DNA of 64,000 nucleotides from an uncultured Collinsella sp. (GTDB lineage: Bacteria; Actinomycetota; Coriobacteriia; Coriobacteriales; Coriobacteriaceae), in assembly GCA_900762355.1 (NCBI GenBank), contig CAAFGE010000018.1, positions 49,886 through 113,885 of the forward strand. The letters run 5' to 3'. The notes below the pieces were generated by a model. That model had not been told where the DNA came from, ran no database searches, and saw only the letters and a list, made by a program, of their open reading frames with translations. Below are positions 24,957 through 33,220 of the stretch, piece after piece. A program made the position numbers and the translations under genes. The stretch's first letter is position 1, and each line of letters opens with the position of its first letter.

Positions 24957-26261
24957 CTACTGGTTGTCAGCAGCCGAGAAATCCATATCAAGCGAAGAAA
25001 CGGCCCAGCCGATATGGTTGTCGGAGCGCACGAATTTGACGGTGTACTCCTGCTCGCCGCCCTTGGACAGCGATGCCTTCACCTTGGCGGTCGTCTCGGT
25101 CATGGACTGATCCATGCCCTCGACGGACACGGTGGCACCCTGCGGAATCGAGGAGATGATCATCGACTTAGCGTCCTCGGACAGGCTCGAGGCCAGGCAA
25201 GACTCGGCCTTTGCGGCGTCACCGTCGCCGGCAGCCTGGAACAGATCGGTAACGACAGACTCCTGAGACGGGAAGCCAAAGCCGCGCGTGTAGGCAAAGC
25301 CCAGACCGCCCGCGGCGATCAAAATGAGCAGAAGCAGCACGATGAAGACTTTAAGACCCGTGTGGCGATGGCGACGACGGACCTTGGCCTGCTTACGATC
25401 CTGACGGTCCTGCTGGACCATCTCGGACTCGGACAGCGTAAAGAAGCCGGTGTCCGAGGGATCGGGCATAAACTGACCGGTCGCGCCCGTAGGATCGAGA
25501 GGATCGACGGCAGGAGCGTCCATCGCGGGCGCCGGAGCCGTGGCCATAGCCGTCTGGGCAGACAGCGCGGCAAGCGAATCGTGCACGCGGGCAAGCTCAT
25601 CGGCCTGCTCGGAGGTGAGCTGGTAGATGCCATCGGCAGTAGCGGCGTTAAAGGCGTCGAGTGCGTCGGAGGGACGGCCGGCGGCAGAAAGCGCCTGACC
25701 CATGCCGGCGTTGAGCGCACGCGTGTCGTCGCGGGGGCCGGCAAAGTCGATAGCCGTGCGGTAGGTCTCCACGGCATCCGCCGGACGGCCGAGCTTAATG
25801 AAGCAACGACCGAGCTCGCCGAGTGCGGCGGCAGGAGCCGGATTGGCGCCGTCGATGGCAGCCTGACGGAAGGCGGTTCCTGCGTTGGCATAGTCGCCCG
25901 ACTGGAACAGCGCATTGCCCAGGCCCAGATAGGCCTTGAACGGCGTGGCATAGGAAGCATCCTGCGTAGCAGCAGAGAACGCCTGAGCGGCCGTCGTGTA
26001 GTCGCCCACGGCGGCAAGCGCCTTGCCGCGGTTGGTGAGCAGCGCGCCGCGCTTGCCGTAGGTGCCGTCGTTGAGGGCGGCGGCATAGGCCTCGGCGGCC
26101 TCGGCATACATGCCCAGGTGCATCAAGGCGTTGCCGCGAAGGTGATCTGCCTCGCCCATAATCTCATCGGGAGTCTTTGCCGCCCCAAGCATCTGGGCTG
26201 CAGCGGAAAAATCACCCGCGCGGTAAGCGGCGCGGCCCTGTTGGATCAGCTGGCTATTCAA
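24957..26261 (-). CDS. TPR-repeat membrane protein with extracytoplasmic DUF4878-like C-terminal domain
   Basis: The 434-residue protein begins with about 210 residues of tandem tetratricopeptide-type helices (units near GNALMHLGMYAEAAEAYAAAL, GKALAAVGDYTTAAQAFSAA, GNALFQSGDYANAGTAFRQA). A basic stretch (RKQAKVRRRHRH) precedes one membrane segment at about 307-328, and a C-terminal domain of about 105 residues follows. The basic stretch before the helix puts the TPR part in the cytoplasm and the tail outside. The ATG is preceded by AAAGGGGA. No specific function can be given; the tail resembles small NTF2-like lipoprotein domains (inference). Its cyclophilin neighbour starts 11 nt upstream. 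Confidence 0.75.
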   Translation of the reverse strand: MNSQLIQQGRAAYRAGDFSAAAQMLGAAKTPDEIMGEADHLRGNALMHLGMYAEAAEAYAAALNDGTYGKRGALLTNRGKALAAVGDYTTAAQAFSAATQDASYATPFKAYLGLGNALFQSGDYANAGTAFRQAAIDGANPAPAAALGELGRCFIKLGRPADAVETYRTAIDFAGPRDDTRALNAGMGQALSAAGRPSDALDAFNAATADGIYQLTSEQADELARVHDSLAALSAQTAMATAPAPAMDAPAVDPLDPTGATGQFMPDPSDTGFFTLSESEMVQQDRQDRKQAKVRRRHRHTGLKVFIVLLLLILIAAGGLGFAYTRGFGFPSQESVVTDLFQAAGDGDAAKAESCLASSLSEDAKSMIISSIPQGATVSVEGMDQSMTETTAKVKASLSKGGEQEYTVKFVRSDNHIGWAVSSLDMDFSAADNQ

Positions 26262-26272
26262 GGAAGTCCCCT

Positions 26273-26815
26273 TTACTCGTGAACGATCTCGACATGGACG
26301 ATCTCGTCGCCGGCACGCAGCTGCGAAATCACATCGAGACCCTCGACCGTGGTACCAAAGACGGTGTAACCGGAATCGAGGTTATGCTGGGCGCCCAGGC
26401 AGAAGTAGAACTGCGAACCCGCGGAATCGGGGTCCATGGAGCGCGCCATGGCAAGGGCGCCATCGACATGGCTGTTGCGCGGATTGGTGGCGAACTCGCC
26501 CTTGATGCAGTAGCCGGGGCCACCGGTACCGGGCATGCCGTCGGGGCCCTCAAGACCGGCGGCGACGTCGGCGCCGGACATGTCGCGGGTATTGGGGTCC
26601 CCGCCCTGGATAACAAAACCGGGCACATAGCGATGGAACTTAAGGCCATCATAGAAGCCCATCGTGGAAAGCTCGCAGAAGTTCGCGACATGAATGGGAG
26701 CGCCCTCGCCGTCAAACTTGACCTTGATGGTACCCTTCGACGTCTCGATTACGGCGCACTCGTCGCCGACAAGCTGATACTCGGGCGTGTAGAGCTCTTT
26801 CTTAAAACCAAACAT
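26273..26815 (-). CDS. cyclophilin-type peptidyl-prolyl cis-trans isomerase
   Basis: Catalyses X-Pro bond isomerisation. The 180-residue sequence contains the cyclophilin core: VANFCELSTMGFYDGLKFHRYVPGFVIQGGDP (with the catalytic Arg in FHRY), SAGSQFYFCLGAQHNLDSGYTVFG and the closing FGTTVEGLDVI. There is no signal peptide, so it is probably cytoplasmic. A good promoter lies 40 bp upstream, and it probably leads transcription into the TPR gene. Confidence 0.93.
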   Translation of the reverse strand: MFGFKKELYTPEYQLVGDECAVIETSKGTIKVKFDGEGAPIHVANFCELSTMGFYDGLKFHRYVPGFVIQGGDPNTRDMSGADVAAGLEGPDGMPGTGGPGYCIKGEFATNPRNSHVDGALAMARSMDPDSAGSQFYFCLGAQHNLDSGYTVFGTTVEGLDVISQLRAGDEIVHVEIVHE

Positions 26816-26854
26816 GTGGTTCCTTCCTCGTGCGTTTAAAGCATATTTGTACGA

Positions 26855-26884
26855 ATTGTAGCAATAAGCACGGGCTTACATCAA
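26855..26884 (-). promoter_or_regulatory. promoter of the cyclophilin gene
   Basis: On the minus strand TTGATG (26879-26884), an 18-bp spacer and TACAAT (26855-26860) form a good sigma-70-type promoter about 40 bp ahead of the ATG at 26815. Confidence 0.65.
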
Positions 26885-26922
26885 TTGCGCACGTAGGTTA
26901 TGCCGACTATGGCGAACTAATT

Positions 26923-28065
26923 TTAGAAACGCTGCTGCGGCTTCCAGGAACCCACATTGGCGTCGTACTGGTTCAGCGCGCTGTTGCCACCCTGCGCGAT
27001 GGGCGCCAGGATCTCGCTTTGGTGGGAACTCATCGACTCGCCATCGGGAATGGCCAGCGAGATGTCCCAGCTCTGGCAGATCACGTCGACGCGCTCATAC
27101 ATCCACTCGGCAAGCTGCTTTAAGTGGGCGATGTCGTCCGCATAGACCGTATCGTCCTGTACTTTCAGGTTGTTAAGCTCATCTTGCGTCTTTTTGATCT
27201 GGTCGCGCAGGGCGTAGGCACTCTGCGACAGCTCCTGACGGGTGGACAGCGGCGTTCGGAGATAGCCGTTGTTAAAGGAATCGATGACCTCGCCGATCTG
27301 GTCCTCGTCAGCGTAGGACACGATGGTCTGATACAGACCGTCGAGCCTGGTATAGAGCTGATCATCGGTGAGCACGGTTTCTTCCTGGACCACCTCGGCA
27401 GAATCGTCCTGCTTGGTATCGTCCTCAGTGGCCTCGCCCTTTTGGCGCGTGGGGAAGGTCGTCTGCGCGGCCTGGCCAAACTGGTCGTAGAAGCCAGGCA
27501 TGACACCCATGGGATCGGTCGTCACGAACCAATAGGCACCGCCGCAAACGACGGCAAGGACCGCGATGACGATAAGCGGCTTGGGAATATGACGCTTGTG
27601 CTTGTGATAGGCATCCTCGTCGGGGTGCACCTTGCGCTTGGGTTTTTGAGCATCGTCATGCAGGGAAACGGGCATGGGAATATCGACCTTGGGGATACCG
27701 AAATCCTTATCGAAAGCTGGCAGCACGCAGGTCTCATTGGGGTCGGCGGCGTCCGAAAGCACCGCAGCGGCAGAGGCCGGCGCATGCGGCACCTCGGTAT
27801 CGATCTGCTCTTGCGTTAGGCGCGGAAAGCCCGCCGTGCGGCCCGCTGCCAGATCGGATGCAGCCGCGTCCTCGGAGAGGATACCCGGAGCCGGGCGTCC
27901 GCATTTGGGGCATGTACGATCATGCGGAGAAAGACGGGCACCGCAGCCCTCACAGAACACAAACTCGGTGTGCTCGGGACCATCGCCCGGACCCACATAG
28001 GCGTTGCAGTAGGGGCAGAACGAGGCGCCGTCCTCGATAGTCTTAAGGCAATGCGGGCAGATCAC
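26923..28065 (-). CDS. zinc-ribbon membrane protein, function unknown
   Basis: I start it at GTG 28065, because AAGAGGA lies 5 nt upstream; a TTG at 28095 is the alternative. The N-terminus then reads ICPHCLKTIEDGASFCPYC (one zinc ribbon), followed by FCEGCGARLSPHDRTCPKCG (a second). A disordered Pro/Ala linker, a basic stretch, one membrane segment (IPKPLIVIAVLAVVCGGAYW) and an extracytoplasmic domain of about 200 residues, partly helical, follow. This is the common zinc_ribbon-TM-sensor-like layout of Gram-positive surface proteins. No catalytic motif was seen and no function is assigned. Confidence 0.75.
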   Translation of the reverse strand: MICPHCLKTIEDGASFCPYCNAYVGPGDGPEHTEFVFCEGCGARLSPHDRTCPKCGRPAPGILSEDAAASDLAAGRTAGFPRLTQEQIDTEVPHAPASAAAVLSDAADPNETCVLPAFDKDFGIPKVDIPMPVSLHDDAQKPKRKVHPDEDAYHKHKRHIPKPLIVIAVLAVVCGGAYWFVTTDPMGVMPGFYDQFGQAAQTTFPTRQKGEATEDDTKQDDSAEVVQEETVLTDDQLYTRLDGLYQTIVSYADEDQIGEVIDSFNNGYLRTPLSTRQELSQSAYALRDQIKKTQDELNNLKVQDDTVYADDIAHLKQLAEWMYERVDVICQSWDISLAIPDGESMSSHQSEILAPIAQGGNSALNQYDANVGSWKPQQRF

Positions 28066-28168
28066 GGCATCCTCTTTTCGAAGCAATTCAAACAATCGAG
28101 GTTAGAGCATAACATCGCCACGGCTCCACTGGAGCAAGGCACCAATTCAACATCGCCAGGGCGCGTAG

Positions 28169-30901
28169 TTACTTCTTCTTTTTGCTCGGCATCGAGACTT
28201 TGATGCCTTGGGCGGACTTGGTTACGCGAGAGCGCTTGGCTCCGCTACCCTTCTTTTTCTTGGGCTGGACCTGGGCCACGCCCTCGAGTGCGCGGGCCTC
28301 GGCCTCGCGAGCGGTGCGATCTTCGCGGCGCTGCGCCATGTCGGCGGCGACGCGCTTGGCAAAACGCTCCGCCGTCGAACCCGTCGAGCTCACCTTGCCG
28401 CCACCGCGACCCAGGCGGACGCGCACACCGCGTCCAAAACCAGTTGCGGCATGACGACGACGCGGCTTGAGCGAATCCATCATCGTGGCGAGCTTAAAGA
28501 ACACCGAGCAGGTAAAGACCACGATGACAGCCAAGATAACCATCTGGCCCATCGACAGGTTGGCAATAGACAGCAGCTCCGGGAATCCGATAACGCCCAC
28601 CAAGATGCCAGCGACTACAAACACAAAGAGCACCACGCGCAAGGGCGTGAGAGGCTGCGAGATGCGCCAGATCAGGCTGACGCTCGCCGCGCACGACGTA
28701 AGCAGGCACATCGTAGACAGCGTGAGCTGGCTAAAGCCAAACACGCGCGCCACAAAGATATCGAGCGCCGCAGCCAAAATGACCGCAATCGACGCCGGCA
28801 GTGCACGCTTGAGCACGTTGGTCAAAAATGACCCCTTCACGCGAGCATTGTTGGGCTCCAGGCCCAACACAAAGCCCGGCGCGCCGATGCAGAAGAAGTT
28901 GATGAGCGTCATCTGAATCGGCTCGAAAGGGTACGGCGGCAGCGCGATGCACAGCGCCGCCAGGCCCATCGAGAACAGCGTCTTGGTCAAGAACAGCGAA
29001 GCCGAACGCTGCAGGTTGTTGATGGAGCGACGGCCTTCGGCCACCACGGCGGGCATCGAGGCAAAGTCGTTGTCGACGAGCACGATCTCGGCCACGTTGC
29101 GCGCGGCATCGGAGCCGGCCGCCATGGCGACGGAGCAGTCGGCCTCCTTGAGCGCCAACACGTCGTTGACGCCGTCGCCCGTCATGGCCACGGTGTGCTC
29201 GCGGCGCTTGAGCGCCTGCACGAGCTCGCGCTTCTGCTGCGGGGTCACACGACCAAAGACATGGTAGCGGTCCACTGCGGCATCGAGCTTGGCCGGCGTA
29301 TCGAGCGTCGTGGCGTCCACATAAGCGTCCGCCCCCGGCACGCCCACCACGCGCGCGATCGACGACACCGTACGCGGGTCGTCGCCACTGATCACGTTGA
29401 GGGTCACGCCCTGCTCGTTAAAGTAGCCGATGGTCTCGGCCGCCGAGGTACGAATCTCGTCGCGGATGGTCACAAAGCCCACGGGCTCGGCCTCGCCCGC
29501 CATATCGCCATCGGGCGTAAAGCCGTCCACGCGCGCCACCACGAGCACGCGGCAGGTATCGGCAAGCTCGGCGACACGGTTCTCGACCTGGGCAAACGCA
29601 CGATCAGAGAGCACAAACTGCGCCGCACCCATCACATAGGAGCCCTGCGCAAACGACGCGCCGCTCCACTTTTTGGAGGACGAGAACGGAATGACCGACA
29701 GCGGCTCAGACACCTCGACCGGGCGATCGGCGTAATAGTTGAGCAGCGCCTGGCAGGTCTCGTTGGCATCGGCCGAAGTCGCACGCGCCACGTTAGCCAG
29801 CGCAAAATCGAGCACCGTGGTATCGACGGGAACGGCGGCGTCGCCCTCCCCCGCACCCATACCCTCGACCGGCAGCGGATACGTGCCCTCGACCTCCATG
29901 CGACCCGACGTGATGGTGCCCGTCTTGTCCAGGCACAGCACGTCGACGCGCGCGAGCGTCTCGATGCAGTAGAGCTGCTGCGCCAGCACCTTGCGGCGGG
30001 CCAGGCGCACCGTGGCGATGGCGAGCACCGACGAGGTCAGCAGCACCAAGCCTTGCGGAATCATGCCCAGCAGGGCACCCACCGTGGACAGCAGCGCCGA
30101 CGAAGGCACATGACCAGCCAACAGCTCGGAGAAGCACCACGAAAGCGCGCTGTCACCCGGGGTACCGGCGGCGTCCCACAGCTCGCTCACGCTCGAGGTG
30201 AACAGCGCCAGGCCAAGCGGAATCATGATGATGCTCGCAAAACGCACGATGGCGTTGAGCGCGTTCATGATCTCGGAATTGACCTTTTTTACGTACTTGG
30301 CCTCGTTGTTGATCTTGGCCACGTAGTTGTCGGCGCCGACATGGATCACGCGGGCGCGAAGCAGGCCCGAATCGATAAAGCTGCCGCTCATGAGCTCGGA
30401 GCCGGGCTGCTTCTTAATGAGGTCGCTCTCGCCCGTCAGCAGGCTCTCGTTGACGAGCGCCTCGCCCGACACCACCACGGCGTCGACGGGAATCTGGTCG
30501 CCGCGCCCCAGGCGAATGATGTCGTCGAGCACGATCTGGTCCAGGTCGAGCTCCACCTCGGCCCCGTCGCGCACCGCGATGGCCTTCTTGGAGGTGAGCA
30601 GCGTGAGTTTGTCGACCATCTTCTTGGAGCGCATGGACTGAATGACGCCAATCGCCGTGTTCAAGAACACCACGAACAAGAACGTCAAGTTCTTAAACGA
30701 ACCGGTCAACAGGACCAGAATCGCCAAGACCACGTTAATCAAGTTGAACAACGTGCAGAGGTTCTCGATGATGAGCTCTTTGACCGACTTGGTCTTGAGC
30801 TCCATGTTGCGGTTGATCTTACCGGCGGCGATGCGCTCCTCGACCTCGGCGGTCGAAAGTCCGCGCTCGATATCCGTTGCTGCCATACCACGTCCCATCA
30901 C
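28169..30901 (-). CDS. P-type cation-transporting ATPase (CtpE-like)
   Basis: The 910-residue protein has the complete P-type machinery: the actuator loop LLTGESDLIKKQ, the phosphorylated Asp in CLDKTGTITSG (about residue 325), and the hinge TGDGVNDVLALKEADCSVAMAAG. About ten membrane segments are visible. No N-terminal metal-binding CxxC domain is present, which argues against copper or zinc exporters. The membrane sequence most resembles the CtpE (Ca2+ uptake) branch, so calcium is the best guess. The tail of about 100 residues is very Lys/Arg-rich and unusual. Start: ATG 30901 or the in-frame ATG of MAATDIERG shortly after. Confidence 0.85.
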   Translation of the reverse strand: MMGRGMAATDIERGLSTAEVEERIAAGKINRNMELKTKSVKELIIENLCTLFNLINVVLAILVLLTGSFKNLTFLFVVFLNTAIGVIQSMRSKKMVDKLTLLTSKKAIAVRDGAEVELDLDQIVLDDIIRLGRGDQIPVDAVVVSGEALVNESLLTGESDLIKKQPGSELMSGSFIDSGLLRARVIHVGADNYVAKINNEAKYVKKVNSEIMNALNAIVRFASIIMIPLGLALFTSSVSELWDAAGTPGDSALSWCFSELLAGHVPSSALLSTVGALLGMIPQGLVLLTSSVLAIATVRLARRKVLAQQLYCIETLARVDVLCLDKTGTITSGRMEVEGTYPLPVEGMGAGEGDAAVPVDTTVLDFALANVARATSADANETCQALLNYYADRPVEVSEPLSVIPFSSSKKWSGASFAQGSYVMGAAQFVLSDRAFAQVENRVAELADTCRVLVVARVDGFTPDGDMAGEAEPVGFVTIRDEIRTSAAETIGYFNEQGVTLNVISGDDPRTVSSIARVVGVPGADAYVDATTLDTPAKLDAAVDRYHVFGRVTPQQKRELVQALKRREHTVAMTGDGVNDVLALKEADCSVAMAAGSDAARNVAEIVLVDNDFASMPAVVAEGRRSINNLQRSASLFLTKTLFSMGLAALCIALPPYPFEPIQMTLINFFCIGAPGFVLGLEPNNARVKGSFLTNVLKRALPASIAVILAAALDIFVARVFGFSQLTLSTMCLLTSCAASVSLIWRISQPLTPLRVVLFVFVVAGILVGVIGFPELLSIANLSMGQMVILAVIVVFTCSVFFKLATMMDSLKPRRRHAATGFGRGVRVRLGRGGGKVSSTGSTAERFAKRVAADMAQRREDRTAREAEARALEGVAQVQPKKKKGSGAKRSRVTKSAQGIKVSMPSKKKK

Positions 30902-30916
30902 GTCGCGTCGGTATAA

Positions 30917-30951
30917 GAAAAACCGCCCGGACCATGCGAGGTTCGGACGGT
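30917..30951 (-). terminator. terminator of tRNA-Arg(CCG)
   Basis: On the minus strand ACCGTCCGAACC-tcgcat-GGTCCGGGCGGT (with two G-U-type pairs) is followed by TTTTT, 12 nt after the tRNA 3' end. Confidence 0.75.
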
Positions 30952-30962
30952 CTTACGTTCGA

Positions 30963-31039
30963 TGGTGCCCCATGTTGGATTCGAACCAACGGCCTTCTGC
31001 TCCGGAGGCAGACGCTCTAATCCCCTGAGCTAATAGGGC
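30963..31039 (-). tRNA. tRNA-Arg(CCG)
   Basis: Cloverleaf read on the minus strand: acceptor GCCCTAT / ATGGGGC, discriminator A and encoded CCA, D-arm GCTC/GAGC, anticodon stem TCTGC/GCAGA with loop CTCCGGA (anticodon CCG), T-loop TTCGAAT. It is 77 nt including CCA. Confidence 0.95.
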
Positions 31040-31050
31040 CAACGTTTGGC

Positions 31051-31080
31051 ATTATACCCAAGTGCACCACGGGCTATCAA
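31051..31080 (-). promoter_or_regulatory. promoter of tRNA-Arg(CCG)
   Basis: On the minus strand TTGATA (31075-31080), an 18-bp spacer and a perfect TATAAT (31051-31056) lie 12 bp before the tRNA 5' end. Confidence 0.75.
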
Positions 31081-31127
31081 AATAAAAGAAAAAGCTTTGC
31101 AATTCCGAGGAAGACGCGGTGCAACGG

Positions 31128-31165
31128 CTCACTTTAGAAGGCAAAAGTGAGTCAGATAGTATAAA
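31128..31165 (+). promoter_or_regulatory. aro operon promoter with palindromic operator
   Basis: A perfect inverted repeat CTCACTTT (31128-31135) / AAAGTGAG (31144-31151) with an 8-nt centre is followed 6-9 bp later by TAGTAT / TATAAA (31157-31165) as overlapping -10 candidates. The palindrome covers the -35 position, so a repressor is the simplest reading. No regulator gene is adjacent. Confidence 0.5.
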
Positions 31166-31185
31166 CTCTCATGCACCATATATAC

Positions 31186-31210
31186 ACGGCTCGCGATGCG
31201 GGCCGTTTTT
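31186..31210 (+). promoter_or_regulatory. terminator-like hairpin in the aro leader
   Basis: ACGGCTCGC-gat-GCGGGCCGT, a 9-bp stem with one G-U pair and a 3-nt loop, runs straight into TTTTT, 34 nt before the aroF ATG. No rightward gene precedes it. It therefore looks like an attenuator in the operon leader rather than the end of another transcript. Confidence 0.5.
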
Positions 31211-31243
31211 GCAAGGGTTATCCATCGAGGTGAGAGGCACACC

Positions 31244-32266
31244 ATGATTGCAATTTTAAAGCAGAGCGCCAGCGACGAGGCCGTCAGCCACATCGTTAGC
31301 TGGATTGAGAAGAAGGGTCTCAAGACCGATGTCTCGCGCGGCGAGAACGAGACCATCATCGGCCTCGTGGGCGATACCACCAAGATCGACCCGTTCCTGC
31401 TCGAGTCCATGGACGTCGTCGAGCGCGTGCAGCGCGTCTCCGAGCCGTTCAAGCGCGCCAACCGCAAGTTCCACCCCGAGGACTCCGTCATTGACTGCGG
31501 CCACGGTGTCAAGATCGGCGGCGACCAGTTCCAGGTCATCGCCGGACCCTGCTCCGTCGAGGGCGAGAACCTCATCCGCATCGCCCGCCGCGTAAAGGCC
31601 GCCGGTGCCACGATGCTGCGCGGTGGTGCCTACAAGCCTCGCACCTCCCCCTACGCCTACCAGGGCATGGGACCCGCCGGCCTTGACCTGCTGTGTGAGG
31701 CATCGGCCGAGCTCGATATGCCAATCGTCACCGAGATCATGGACCCGCGTGACGTGCAGGTCTTCCTCGATAAGAAGATCGACGTCATGCAGATCGGCGC
31801 CCGCAACGCCCAGAACTTCCCCTTGCTCAAAGAGGTCGGCAAGACGCAGACCCCGATCCTGCTCAAGCGCGGCATGTCCGGCACGATCGACGAGCTGCTC
31901 ATGGCTGCCGAGTACATCATGAGCGAGGGCAACGACAACGTCATCCTGTGCGAGCGCGGCATTCGCACCTTCGAGACCCGCACCCGCAACACCTTCGACC
32001 TCAACGCCGTGCCGGTGCTGCACCACCTGTCGCACCTGCCCGTCGTCGCCGACCCCAGCCATGCCACCGGCTACACCCGCTACGTTGAGCCCATGGCGCT
32101 CGCCGCGACCGCCTGCGGCGCCAACGGCTTGGAGATCGAGGTCCACGACGAGCCGAGCCGGGCCTGGTCCGACGGCGCCCAGGCCCTCACCCCCGATCAG
32201 TTCGACGACACCATGCGCCGCATCCGCGCCATCCGCGAGGTCGTCTGCCAAGAGACCATGGAGTAG
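31244..32266 (+). CDS. aroF: 3-deoxy-7-phosphoheptulonate synthase (DAHP synthase, type I beta)
   Basis: Condenses PEP and erythrose 4-phosphate, the first committed step to aromatic amino acids. With ATG 31244 (GAGGTGAGAGG upstream) the protein has 340 residues. The first 75 or so form the ferredoxin-like regulatory domain of the Thermotoga type (MIAILKQSASDEAVSHIVSW), which usually mediates Tyr/Phe inhibition. The barrel follows with AGPCSVEGE, LRGGAYKPRTSPYAYQG, ILLKRGMSGT and VVADPSHATGY. It heads an eight-gene operon for Phe and Tyr synthesis. Confidence 0.95.
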   Translation: MIAILKQSASDEAVSHIVSWIEKKGLKTDVSRGENETIIGLVGDTTKIDPFLLESMDVVERVQRVSEPFKRANRKFHPEDSVIDCGHGVKIGGDQFQVIAGPCSVEGENLIRIARRVKAAGATMLRGGAYKPRTSPYAYQGMGPAGLDLLCEASAELDMPIVTEIMDPRDVQVFLDKKIDVMQIGARNAQNFPLLKEVGKTQTPILLKRGMSGTIDELLMAAEYIMSEGNDNVILCERGIRTFETRTRNTFDLNAVPVLHHLSHLPVVADPSHATGYTRYVEPMALAATACGANGLEIEVHDEPSRAWSDGAQALTPDQFDDTMRRIRAIREVVCQETME

Positions 32267-32269
32267 TCC

Positions 32270-33184
32270 ATGGGAACGGTGAGAAACGCACGCGTTAACC
32301 AGGGCGGCCCCAAGTGCGCCGGCATTGTGGGCCTGGGCCTCATCGGCGGCAGCTTTGCCCGCGGTTATGCGCAGGCGGGCGTCCGCGTGCTGGCCTGGGA
32401 TCCCGATGACGATGTTATGACGGCGGCCAGCATGGGCACCGTCGCCGGCGAGCTCAACGACGAGACGCTCGGCGAGTGCGACATTATCGTGCTGGCCTGC
32501 TACCCCGAGGCATGCATCGAGTGGCTCGAGGCGCACGCGCAGGCGCTCGCCGACGCCACCGATACCGAGGCCATCATGGGCCCCGTGGTGATCGACACCG
32601 TGGGCGTCAAGGGCATTGTGTGCGAGCGCGCCTTTGAGCTCGCCCGCGACCACGGCTTCTACTTTGTGGGCGCGCACCCCATGGCGGGCACGCAGTTCTC
32701 GGGCTATGCGCACTCCCGCGCCGACCTGTTCCAGGGCGCACCGCTCGTACTTGTGCCGCCCGCGGTGGACGACGCGCTTAAGTTGGAGCTTTTGGGCCAA
32801 GTGCGCGAGATGGTGCGCCCCTTAGGCTTTGGCAAGTTCAGCGTAACGAGCGCCGCCGAGCACGACCGCGTCATCGCATTTACGAGCCAGCTCGCGCACG
32901 TCGTCTCCAACGCCTACGTCAAGAGCCCGACCGCCCAGGTCCACCACGGCTTTTCGGCCGGCAGCTATCGCGACCTCACCCGCGTGGCGCATCTCAACCC
33001 GCAGATGTGGTCCGAGCTCATGATCGACGACGCCGACGCGCTCGCTTTCGAGATCGACCATCTGATCGAGTCGCTTAGCGCCTACAGCCGCGCGCTTAAG
33101 GACCGCGACCAGCGCTACCTGGAGAACCTCCTTGCCGAGGGCGACCGCATCAAGCGTGCACTCGACGACGAGGCCTCCCACTAA
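32270..33184 (+). CDS. tyrA: prephenate dehydrogenase
   Basis: Oxidatively decarboxylates prephenate to 4-hydroxyphenylpyruvate on the way to tyrosine. The 304-residue protein has the Rossmann NAD(P) motif GIVGLGLIGGSFARGY (about 18-33), the conserved GAHPMAGTQFSGY and the family HxxxxSH-like region near ITSAAEHDRVIAFTSQLAH. There is no C-terminal ACT domain, so feedback control is likely to act elsewhere. It starts 3 nt after aroF. Confidence 0.92.
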   Translation: MGTVRNARVNQGGPKCAGIVGLGLIGGSFARGYAQAGVRVLAWDPDDDVMTAASMGTVAGELNDETLGECDIIVLACYPEACIEWLEAHAQALADATDTEAIMGPVVIDTVGVKGIVCERAFELARDHGFYFVGAHPMAGTQFSGYAHSRADLFQGAPLVLVPPAVDDALKLELLGQVREMVRPLGFGKFSVTSAAEHDRVIAFTSQLAHVVSNAYVKSPTAQVHHGFSAGSYRDLTRVAHLNPQMWSELMIDDADALAFEIDHLIESLSAYSRALKDRDQRYLENLLAEGDRIKRALDDEASH

Positions 33185-33220
33185 ACCACCCATCACGCCA
33201 GGTCGAAAGGACCGAAGCTT

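Noticed and set aside
29195..30916. 573-codon plus-strand frame opposite the P-type ATPase gene
   Set aside because: His/Arg-rich shadow of the ATPase reading frame, without ribosome-binding site or motif.
31171..31233. 20-codon ORF in the aro leader as a gene
   Set aside because: No ribosome-binding site and only three aromatic residues, not in a run; kept as a note in the leader finding, not as a CDS.
31256..32800. 514-codon minus-strand frame opposite aroF and tyrA
   Set aside because: Shadow of conserved aro genes; composition is that of an antisense frame and it would cross an operon junction.
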